Of a DNA stretch of 31,364 bases, positions 24,557-31,364 are shown piece by piece; within the stretch, counting starts at the first letter, position 1; each line of letters begins with the position of its first letter. The position numbers were made by a program, and so were the translations under genes. This stretch comes from Bacillota bacterium (GTDB lineage: Bacteria; Bacillota; Clostridia; Acetivibrionales; DSM-1351). Below the pieces are notes generated by a model. That model ran no database searches. It was not told the origin of the DNA and worked only from the letters and a program-made list of their open reading frames with translations. The stretch spans positions 1-31,364 of the forward strand of contig JAEYTP010000066.1 of NCBI GenBank assembly GCA_023433945.1, written 5' to 3'.

Positions 24557-25723
24557 ATGAAAATTGCGTTACTCACTGAGACATATTTGCCATACATAAA
24601 TGGGGTAGTAACTCATGTAAGCATGTTAAAAGATGGACTTGAAAAATTAGGTCATACTGTGTTAGTAGTCACTGCCGACCATACTACAAGAAGGCATTAT
24701 ATAAAGGATGGTGTAATGCACTGTCCTGCGGTGCGTTTTAAAAGAATATACAACTTTGGAGTGGCAATGCCTGTGAGCCGCAAAAGGGTAAAGCTGCTTA
24801 GAGAATTTAATCCTGATATAATCCATATTCATAATGAATTTGGGATAGGCTTATGGGGAATCTCTGCTGCTAAAACGCTTAAGAAGCCATTGGTATATAC
24901 GCTCCATACCATGTACGATGAGTATCTTTATTATATTGCACCTAGAAAGCTTATCAATCTGGCAAGGAGGTTTTCGCATAAATATACTGGTTACTTTGCA
25001 AAACGAGCAGCAGCACTAACTGGGCCGTCAAAGAAGTGCTCAGAATACTTCATAAAATCAGGTATTAGCAAGCAGGTGAACGTAATCCCCAATTCGGTGG
25101 AATTAGAGAGCTTTCTGCCTGAAAACATAAAGAAACTACCGAGTAGTGAAATACGCAAAAAATACGGAATAGGTGAGCATATACTGCTTACATGCTTTGT
25201 TGGAAGATTAGGAAAAGAAAAAAGCGTTGATGTTTTATTAGATTATTGGGCAAAAAGTGTTACTCCAAAAGATAATATAATGCTAATGATAATAGGGGAT
25301 GGGCCCACAAAAATTGAGCTTGAAGAGCAGGCACAAGCACTTGGAATTTCTAGTATGGTTGTGTTTGCTGGTAAGGTTCAACACTGTGAGCTTCCGCCTT
25401 ATTATGCAGAATGTGATGCATATATTACAGCATCGCTGTCGGATACAAATTCTATATCCATGCTTGAGGGTATGGCTGCAGGTTTACCTGTATTTTCAAG
25501 GCTGGATAGGCTAAATGAGGATCAGGTAATAGAAAATGAAAATGGTTTTATTTTTAGAGATGCAGAGGAAATGGGGATTAAGCTCAGGCAGTTAAGAGAT
25601 ATGAATAAGTATGATGTGCTGCAATTAAAAAAAAGAGTATCTCAATCTGTTACTAAAAGTGGATGTATAGACCTTGCAACAAATGTCCTTTTTGTGTATG
25701 AGGGGATTATCAAGAAAAAATAA
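24557..25723 (+). CDS. Glycosyltransferase family 4 (GT4)
   Basis: This is a cytosolic retaining GT-B glycosyltransferase, 388 residues from ATG 24557. The N-terminal domain starts with MKIALLTETYLPYINGVVTH, which resembles GT4 enzymes making mono-glucosyl or mannosyl lipids. The glycine-rich entry GVVTHVS and the segment DIIHIHNEFGIGLWG (acceptor side) are present. The donor-binding C-terminal domain shows CFVGRLGKEKSVDVLLDYW and the nucleotide-sugar motif YITASLSDTNSISMLEGMAA. The first carboxylate of the usual E-x7-E pair reads Asp (SLSDTN), while the second Glu is kept. An upstream in-frame ATG at 24443 gives 38 extra residues with no ribosome site and no family match, so the shorter start is preferred. 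Acceptor and donor are unknown; glycolipid synthesis is a guess. Confidence 0.85.
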   Translation: MKIALLTETYLPYINGVVTHVSMLKDGLEKLGHTVLVVTADHTTRRHYIKDGVMHCPAVRFKRIYNFGVAMPVSRKRVKLLREFNPDIIHIHNEFGIGLWGISAAKTLKKPLVYTLHTMYDEYLYYIAPRKLINLARRFSHKYTGYFAKRAAALTGPSKKCSEYFIKSGISKQVNVIPNSVELESFLPENIKKLPSSEIRKKYGIGEHILLTCFVGRLGKEKSVDVLLDYWAKSVTPKDNIMLMIIGDGPTKIELEEQAQALGISSMVVFAGKVQHCELPPYYAECDAYITASLSDTNSISMLEGMAAGLPVFSRLDRLNEDQVIENENGFIFRDAEEMGIKLRQLRDMNKYDVLQLKKRVSQSVTKSGCIDLATNVLFVYEGIIKKK

Positions 25724-25761
25724 ATAACGTAAGAAAAATAAATACTATTGAGATATACATA

Positions 25762-25807
25762 GAGGGGTAAAACCCGATAAATGTCACATTATCAAGTTCT
25801 ACCCCTC
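25762..25807. terminator. Possible bidirectional terminator between the GT4 gene and glgB
   Basis: GAGGGGTA (25762-25769) pairs with TACCCCTC (25800-25807). The interior holds a second imperfect stem (GATAA ... TTATC). It sits between two convergent genes. Neither side has a strong T-run, so the function is only probable. Confidence 0.4.
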
Positions 25808-25943
25808 CTATATTCTTAAATATCTTAAATTACTTGTTTTTGGCAGCTCTGCTTAAAAATTTCTATTCAGCAAGCTTTATGTTTCAGCTTACTTTTTAGC
25901 AAGCTCGGCTCTTCCAACTTCTTTATTTATCCAAAGCAAATGT

Positions 25944-28256
25944 TTATGCTTCTTTCTTAGCCGACTCTGCTGCTTCAGCCTCTTTCTTTGCTAATTCTGC
26001 TGCTTCAGCTTCTTTTCTTGCCAATTCAGCCATCTCAGCTGCATTTGGCTTTAATACCATCACTCCATATGGTGGAATGTCTAGGTATAGCCTTTGAGGT
26101 CTTCCATGTAGCCATTCTTTCACTGGTGTCACCGTAACTTGCTCGCTATCACTAGTGTAACCACCATACTTTTCATAATTACTGTTTAGAATAACATTGT
26201 AGCTGACATCATATGGAGTACCAATTGCATAGCCTTGTCTTCCAATTGGAGTGAAGTTGCAAACAAAAATCAGGAAGTCTTTAGGGTCCTTCGCTTTTCT
26301 AATAAAAGAGAAAACGCTGCTTTCGTTGTCATTACAATCTATCCACTCAAAGCCATCATAGCTGAAGTCAACCTGATGTAGTGATTTTTCTGTAGCATAA
26401 AGGTGATTTAAATCCTTTACATAGTTTTGCAACTTCTTGTGCATATCAAAATCAAGGAGATGCCAATCCAAGCTCTGATTCTCATTCCACTCTACAAACT
26501 GCCCGAATTCTCCACCCATAAATAGTAGCTTTTTGCCAGGATGGCCATAAGTATAGCCATACGTAGCTCTTAGACCAGCAAACTTCTGCCAGTAATCACC
26601 CGGCTGTTTATTAAGCATTGAACACTTTCCATGAACCACCTCATCATGTGATAATACCAACATAAAATTCTCATTAAATGCATACATAAGGGAGAATGTA
26701 ATGTTATTGTGGTGATAACGTCTATAAATAGGGTCCATGCTAACATACTTAAGCACGTCGTTCATCCAACCCATATTCCACTTGAAGGTGAAACCTAGAC
26801 CGCCCGCATGAACAGGCCTTGTAATCATTGGCCAAGCGGAGGACTCTTCTGCAACCATCATTATGCCTTTATAATAGCTAAATACAGTAGTGTTTAACAG
26901 CTTTAGGAATTCTAAGGCGTCCAAGTTACAGTTGTCACCGTACTTATTTGGTATCCATTGTCCAGGTTTTTTTGCATAGTCAAGATATAGCATTGATGCA
27001 ACAGCATCAACTCTTAATCCATCTATATGATACTTGTCCAACCAGAAAACTGCATTAGAAATAAGGAAATTACGAACCTCAAGTCTGCCATGGTTAAATA
27101 TGTGAGTGCCCCATTCTGGATGTTCACCCTGAAGCGGATTTTCATGTTCATACAGTGCTGTTCCATCAAAACGTGCAAGACCATGTGCATCCTTTGGAAA
27201 GTGTGCAGGAACCCAATCAAGAATTACTCCGATATTATTCTGATGGCATTGGTCAATGAAGTACATAAAATCCTGTGGTGAGCCATATCTGCTTGTTGCT
27301 GCATAATACCCTGTAACCTGATAACCCCAAGACCCATCAAAAGGGTGCTCGGTAACTGGTAGGAGCTCTATATGCGTATATCCCATTTCTTTAACATAAG
27401 GGATAAGACTTTTAGCTAGTTCTCTATAATTTAAAAATATATTATCATTTTCATCGGGTTCAAGTTGGGTACGCCATGAACCTAGGTGAAGCTCGTAAAC
27501 TGATACAGGCTGCTCAAAAATATTACCCTTTTCACGCTTATCCATCCAAGCACTGTCATTCCAAGTATAGCTATCAATATCTGCAACCACTGATGCAGTT
27601 GCTGGTCTGAGCTCAGCAGAATAAGCATATGGATCGGATTTGAGATATATTTCATTGTTTCTAGTTTTAATTTCAAATTTATAAGTATCTCCAGCTTGAA
27701 CGAGAGGAATAAAAATCTCCCAAACTCCAGAAACACCTAGTTGACGCATTTGGTGCCTTCTACCATCCCACTGGTTAAAACACCCTACAACACTTACACG
27801 CTTTGCATTTGGTGCCCAAACAGAGAAAAGAGTACCGCTAATATTGTTAATTGTCATAATATGAGCACCAAGCTTTTCAAAAATCCTATGATTATTTCCC
27901 TGGTTGAAAAGATAGAGATCATATTCTGATAATACTGGCCAAAAACTATAGGGATCATATGTTTCGAAATGTGAGCCACACTCAAAGGTTATATTAAGTT
28001 TGTACTCAAATATATCATTTCTACCAGGTATTATTACCTCAAATATCCCTTCGGGATATACTTTTTTCATTAAATAAGAAACGTTTGAAGATGCCTCGAT
28101 GACGTCTATAGAGTGGGCATCAGGATAATAGGCACGTACAACAATGCCGGGTTCTTTATCCTTTTCCTTAATAATATGCATTCCTAAATACACATGTGGA
28201 TCTTTACAATTACCCTCTAAAATACTTTTAACTAGTGATGCAGTTGCTTTTGACAT
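25944..28256 (-). CDS. glgB: 1,4-alpha-glucan branching enzyme
   Basis: It forms alpha-1,6 branches in glycogen in the cytosol. The protein has 770 residues: an N1 domain (about 1-120), CBM48 (about 130-225), then the GH13 catalytic barrel. The nucleophile is D417 (GLRVDAVASMLY), the acid/base is E470 (MMVAEESSAWP), and H537-D538 are in LSHDEVVHGK. ELLPVTEHPFDGSWGYQVTG is the classic branching-enzyme stretch. The C-terminal beta domain ends near residue 735. Residues from about 736 to 770 are a low-complexity tail of roughly 10-residue units (AELARKEAEA, AELAKKEAEA, AESAKKEA), foreign to the family. The same repeat wording reappears past the stop in another frame. No other glg gene is adjacent. 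Confidence 0.96.
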   Translation of the reverse strand: MSKATASLVKSILEGNCKDPHVYLGMHIIKEKDKEPGIVVRAYYPDAHSIDVIEASSNVSYLMKKVYPEGIFEVIIPGRNDIFEYKLNITFECGSHFETYDPYSFWPVLSEYDLYLFNQGNNHRIFEKLGAHIMTINNISGTLFSVWAPNAKRVSVVGCFNQWDGRRHQMRQLGVSGVWEIFIPLVQAGDTYKFEIKTRNNEIYLKSDPYAYSAELRPATASVVADIDSYTWNDSAWMDKREKGNIFEQPVSVYELHLGSWRTQLEPDENDNIFLNYRELAKSLIPYVKEMGYTHIELLPVTEHPFDGSWGYQVTGYYAATSRYGSPQDFMYFIDQCHQNNIGVILDWVPAHFPKDAHGLARFDGTALYEHENPLQGEHPEWGTHIFNHGRLEVRNFLISNAVFWLDKYHIDGLRVDAVASMLYLDYAKKPGQWIPNKYGDNCNLDALEFLKLLNTTVFSYYKGIMMVAEESSAWPMITRPVHAGGLGFTFKWNMGWMNDVLKYVSMDPIYRRYHHNNITFSLMYAFNENFMLVLSHDEVVHGKCSMLNKQPGDYWQKFAGLRATYGYTYGHPGKKLLFMGGEFGQFVEWNENQSLDWHLLDFDMHKKLQNYVKDLNHLYATEKSLHQVDFSYDGFEWIDCNDNESSVFSFIRKAKDPKDFLIFVCNFTPIGRQGYAIGTPYDVSYNVILNSNYEKYGGYTSDSEQVTVTPVKEWLHGRPQRLYLDIPPYGVMVLKPNAAEMAELARKEAEAAELAKKEAEAAESAKKEA
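25947..26040 (-). repeat. 30-bp repeats coding the GlgB Ala/Glu/Lys tail
   Basis: About three 30-bp units encode AELARKEAEA, AELAKKEAEA and AESAKKEA at the C terminus of GlgB. Beyond the stop, on the same strand but in a different frame, KEVGRAELAKK is encoded at about 25924-25892 and closed by its own TAA, so the repeat tract seems once to have run further. Confidence 0.75.
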
Positions 28257-28385
28257 TATTTCTGTTCCTTTCTTTAATATGCATAGACCTCAAAATGAGT
28301 GTTTATCGCCTTATTATTAGTTGGTCTATGTTTCTTACAGTAATCTAATCTTATAACATACTTTATATTTTAACAACAAAAAAAA

Positions 28386-28410
28386 ATAAAAGGTAGTAAT
28401 TACCTTTTAT
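28386..28410 (-). terminator. Rho-independent terminator of the chemotaxis receptor gene
   Basis: On the minus strand ATAAAAGGTA (28410-28401) pairs with TACCTTTTAT (28395-28386) around a 5-nt loop, followed by a run of T (forward A-run at about 28377-28385). It lies about 45 bp past the receptor stop and separates it from glgB. Confidence 0.85.
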
Positions 28411-28455
28411 AAGTTCTGAATAAATCAGATTTTAAGGAGTTTATTATTGCAAGTT

Positions 28456-30147
28456 TTACAACTGGAACTTTCTAATTATTTCATCAAAGTTTTTTGACAT
28501 TTCATTGAGCTTAGAGGTACAGTTTACAACGTCTTCATTGGCTGCAAGCTGCTGTTCAATAGCTGCTTGAGCCTGAGTCATACTACTTGCTAGAGTGGTT
28601 GTCATCCCAGATAAGGTATCATTGGACTTATTTATATGGTCTACTTTTGTTTTAACGGATGTTAATTGTTCGTTTATACTAAGAACTTGCTGATTAACGA
28701 GAGAATTTGATAAAATAATATCATTGAAAGCAAGCTTTTCCTCATCTATGATTTCTGTAGTATGTAATATAGCATTTGAACTGCGAGTCATACCCATTTT
28801 CATTTCATGTATTTGAGACTGTATCTGTTTAATCAATACTGCAATTTCGTTTGAAGACTCTTTTGATTGGGTTGCTAACTTCTTTACTTCATCAGCAACA
28901 ACAGCAAAGCTTTTTCCCGCTTCGCCTGCACGTGCAGCCTCAATAGCTGCATTAAGTGCAAGTAGATTGGTCTGTTCTGAAATAGTGTTAATAATGTTTA
29001 CTATTTTACCTATCTCTACTGAATAATTTTGCAACCCGTCGGTAGTGATATTGAGTTCTGACATCTCCTTACTTACGCTTTGAGTATGTTCAATAACCTG
29101 CTTAAGCTTATCTTCTCCAATTATTGCTTTGTCTAGCGCTATCCTAGCGCTTGACACTACCTTGCTTGTGTCATCAAATATGACGCGTAAGGATTCGTTT
29201 ACAGTACTTACAGAGCTTATTACTCCATTTATTACAAATGCTTGATTATCTGCATTTGTAGCACTTCCATCTACTACTGAAGCAAGCTCCTTATTTGCCT
29301 CAAGAGATAAATTAGATATGCTTTGCAGGGTATTAAAGGTTGAGGAGATACTAGTGGCATTAGCTGACATTATTCCAATTATATCTTTAAGAAACGCTTG
29401 CATTGTGTAAAAAGCATTTGAAAGAGTAGATATTTCGTCACTACCAGTATAGTTTTCCTCTTTTGAGGAAAGGTCACCATGTGATATTTTTTCACTGACA
29501 CTAATGAGCTTATTAAGAGGCTTTACAATGCTGCGAGCAACGAATAAAACCAAAATGGTTCCTAAAATTATAATTATTGCTAAAAGAACTACCGAAATAA
29601 CCAATGTTTTTTTGTAGTTCTTGTCGATTTCATCTTTAACTGATTTACTATTTTCTAACTCCGACAGAATTAGTGTTGAGAAGTTTTCCTTTATATAATC
29701 AGAGTATCTAGCCATCGATTCGTAACTACCGGCTATAGATACATCTCCTGATTTACTATAATTAAGCAAAGTATCCGCTTCTGATATAAACTTGTTAACA
29801 GTATTCGAGAAGGCTTCTGCCGCAGACTTAGTGGAGGGATACGCATTGTTAAGAATAGTAGCTAAGTTGGTATTAGTATCATTTTTAAAGGTAGTAAGGG
29901 CGTCTATACTATTACTATCATTTGGATTGGACATTATATTTCTAGCTGTATCTAATGCTTCTAGGGATGAGTTAACAATTTTATTTTCAATGGACATGTT
30001 ATTGATTAACCCTGTGTATTTATCCATATTTCTGACGTAAACCAACTGCCCAACAATGTTTACAATTATAAGAGCTATTATAGTTGGGAAGAGGCATGCC
30101 AAAAGTTTAAACCTAATGCTAAAGGTTATATTCTTTTTACTTTGCAT
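28456..30147 (-). CDS. Methyl-accepting chemotaxis protein
   Basis: This is a transmembrane chemoreceptor that signals through CheW/CheA to the flagellar motor. The protein has 563 residues. Helix 1 is at about 13-36 and an extracellular four-helix-bundle-like sensor spans about 37-180. Helix 2 is at about 181-204 and HAMP at about 205-257. A long cytoplasmic coiled coil has the hairpin tip SEQTNLLALNAAIEAARAGE (390-409) and VVADEVKKLA, the invariant MCP signature. There is no C-terminal CheR-tethering pentapeptide. AAAGGAGGGG precedes its ATG on the minus strand. It stands alone between glgB and a sugar permease with its own terminator. The ligand is unknown. It shows that the organism is probably motile. 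Confidence 0.96.
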   Translation of the reverse strand: MQSKKNITFSIRFKLLACLFPTIIALIIVNIVGQLVYVRNMDKYTGLINNMSIENKIVNSSLEALDTARNIMSNPNDSNSIDALTTFKNDTNTNLATILNNAYPSTKSAAEAFSNTVNKFISEADTLLNYSKSGDVSIAGSYESMARYSDYIKENFSTLILSELENSKSVKDEIDKNYKKTLVISVVLLAIIIILGTILVLFVARSIVKPLNKLISVSEKISHGDLSSKEENYTGSDEISTLSNAFYTMQAFLKDIIGIMSANATSISSTFNTLQSISNLSLEANKELASVVDGSATNADNQAFVINGVISSVSTVNESLRVIFDDTSKVVSSARIALDKAIIGEDKLKQVIEHTQSVSKEMSELNITTDGLQNYSVEIGKIVNIINTISEQTNLLALNAAIEAARAGEAGKSFAVVADEVKKLATQSKESSNEIAVLIKQIQSQIHEMKMGMTRSSNAILHTTEIIDEEKLAFNDIILSNSLVNQQVLSINEQLTSVKTKVDHINKSNDTLSGMTTTLASSMTQAQAAIEQQLAANEDVVNCTSKLNEMSKNFDEIIRKFQL

Positions 30148-30219
30148 TTTGCCCCTCCTTTAAGTTAAGAATTATATTCTAGTCTGTTTTTTATAACTAT
30201 TTGCTTATTAGTTATATAA

Positions 30220-30240
30220 GGCTGCCAGGATATGACAGCC
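30220..30240 (-). terminator. Likely terminator of the sugar permease operon
   Basis: On the minus strand GGCTGTCA (30240-30233) pairs with TGGCAGCC (30227-30220), with one G-U pair and a 5-nt loop, followed by TTATAT rather than a pure T-run. It is 34 bp past the permease stop. Confidence 0.6.
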
Positions 30241-30273
30241 CTATATAGATTAGCAAAGTTATTTAACCTCAGT

Positions 30274-31364
30274 TTATGATTTTTTGCTGAAGTTCATATC
30301 AAACCAAACCGCCAACAACAGTATTAATCCTTTGACTATGTACTGTGCAGCAACATCAGCATTCATCAAACTCATACCGTTATCCAGACTACCCATAACA
30401 AGAGCACCGATGATACAGCCATATATTGTACCCGAGCCACCAAGAGTACTTGTTCCACCGATTACTGCTGAAGCTATGGCATCAAGTTCCATATTTACAC
30501 CAGCTGAACCGGTAGAAGCGTTAAGTCTTGCAGTGTAAACGATACCTGCAATAGTTGATAAAAGGCCCATCAGAACAAAAATACCCAGTGTAACCTTATT
30601 AATATTGATGCCTGAAAGCTTTGCCGCTTCTTTGTTACCACCAATGGCATATACATACCTTCCAAAGGTAGTTTTTTCAGCAATTATAGTGAATACAACT
30701 ATTATTCCAATCAATAATAGAATTGCATAAGGGATACCCATATAACTAGCCATAATTCCTATTACTAAAGCTATTAGAAGTGAACCGCCCACCATTTTAC
30801 CAATTTCAAGGGATATGGGAAGAACTTCAAAACCATATTTTATCCTTGAACGACGTTTATTTATGGTCATAATAAGGAAGCATACAATAAAAAATAGACC
30901 AACTAATACACTTGTATCATTAAATGAAAAGCTCTCGTTTATTTTTGGTAGATAGCCCTGTCCTATTGCCTTAAATGAATTGTTCATAGGTCCGACAGAG
31001 TTTCCACCTGTAATAGCTATTACACCACCTCTGAAAGCAAGAAATCCAGCGAGTGTTACTATAAAGGCTGGAACCTTACCATAGGAAATCCAAAAGCCCT
31101 GCCAAACACCAAATAAAAGACCAATAGCAAGAGTAATAGCTATTGCTTCAATAGTACTCATACCTTGATTAACCATTAATACTGCAGATATAGCTCCTGT
31201 TACTCCAACAAATGAGCCTGCTGAAAGGTCAATATGCCCTGCCACCATTACAAGAACCATACCACAAGCAACAATGGCTGTTGATGCACATTGTAAAAAT
31301 AGATTTGATAAATTTCTAGCGGTTATAAAAATGCCACCAGTTACTATTGAAAAAAATGCCCATA
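30274..31364 (-). CDS. mmsB: Monosaccharide ABC transporter permease (MmsB/GguB/XylH type), 5' truncated by window
   Basis: This is the permease of a ribose/xylose-class (CUT2) ABC importer. The frame stays open from the stop at 30274 through the window edge; the upstream residues WAFFSIVTGGIFITARNLSN are typical, so the ATG at 31260 is internal and not the start. At least 363 residues are seen. Motifs are the RNLSNLFLQCAS stretch, VAGHIDLSAGSFVG (the CUT2 hallmark), NKRRSRIKYGFEVLPISLEI, which marks the longer XylH/MmsB subgroup, and the GRYVYAIGGNKEAAKLSGIN loop. It ends the operon, with its ATPase and binding protein presumably upstream beyond the window. Xylose import would fit the xylRA genes, but the sugar cannot be fixed from sequence, and mmsB versus xylH is a naming choice. 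Confidence 0.9.
   Translation of the reverse strand, partial: WAFFSIVTGGIFITARNLSNLFLQCASTAIVACGMVLVMVAGHIDLSAGSFVGVTGAISAVLMVNQGMSTIEAIAITLAIGLLFGVWQGFWISYGKVPAFIVTLAGFLAFRGGVIAITGGNSVGPMNNSFKAIGQGYLPKINESFSFNDTSVLVGLFFIVCFLIMTINKRRSRIKYGFEVLPISLEIGKMVGGSLLIALVIGIMASYMGIPYAILLLIGIIVVFTIIAEKTTFGRYVYAIGGNKEAAKLSGININKVTLGIFVLMGLLSTIAGIVYTARLNASTGSAGVNMELDAIASAVIGGTSTLGGSGTIYGCIIGALVMGSLDNGMSLMNADVAAQYIVKGLILLLAVWFDMNFSKKS

Overview
The window looks like chromosome from a low-GC, anaerobic, saccharolytic Firmicute of the Clostridia. The base composition is AT-rich and Shine-Dalgarno sites are strong (AGGAGG/GGAGG type). There is an oxygen-sensitive radical-SAM sulfatase maturase, a ROK-type xylose regulator beside xylose isomerase, YesM/YesN two-component regulation of a sugar ABC importer, and bacterial-type glycogen branching enzyme. 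I cannot name the species from sequence alone.

Layout. 1-306: 3' end of a DedA-like membrane protein. 686-3359: xylR (ROK family) and xylA, closed by a clear terminator; a cre-like site sits in the putative xylR promoter. 3426-3510 and 4272-4380: two decayed 5' ends of group IIC introns, each directly behind an intrinsic terminator, flanking a family-6 uracil/deoxyinosine DNA glycosylase (3728-4237). 4481-7823 (minus): a YesN-type response regulator and YesM-type sensor kinase.

8103-18136 (plus): the most distinctive part, a catabolic island divergent from yesMN. Its order is beta-hydroxyacid dehydrogenase, sugar-binding lipoprotein, two ABC permeases, a Cys-type sulfatase, a second beta-hydroxyacid dehydrogenase, an AGE-family epimerase, a CBM9-like protein, a decayed chromate-transporter fragment and an anaerobic sulfatase-maturating enzyme. 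The sulfatase, epimerase, dehydrogenases and CBM9-like protein have no visible signal peptide. I therefore infer that a small sulfated carbohydrate is imported intact, desulfated in the cytosol by a sulfatase activated by the linked maturase, and then epimerised and oxidised or reduced. The substrate is unknown. There is no glycoside hydrolase, lyase, kinase or aldolase in the cluster, and no ABC ATPase, so a shared MsmX-like ATPase elsewhere is probable.

18137-24229: hairpins, tRNA-Arg(ACG) on the minus strand, then a diacylglycerol-kinase-family gene, sbcD and sbcC. SbcD carries an in-frame array of seven 18-bp repeats. 24557-25723: a GT4 glycosyltransferase. 25944-30147 (minus): glgB, with a repetitive Ala/Glu/Lys tail that seems frame-shifted at its end, and a methyl-accepting chemotaxis protein. 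30274-31364 (minus): a monosaccharide ABC permease (MmsB/XylH type) running off the window edge.
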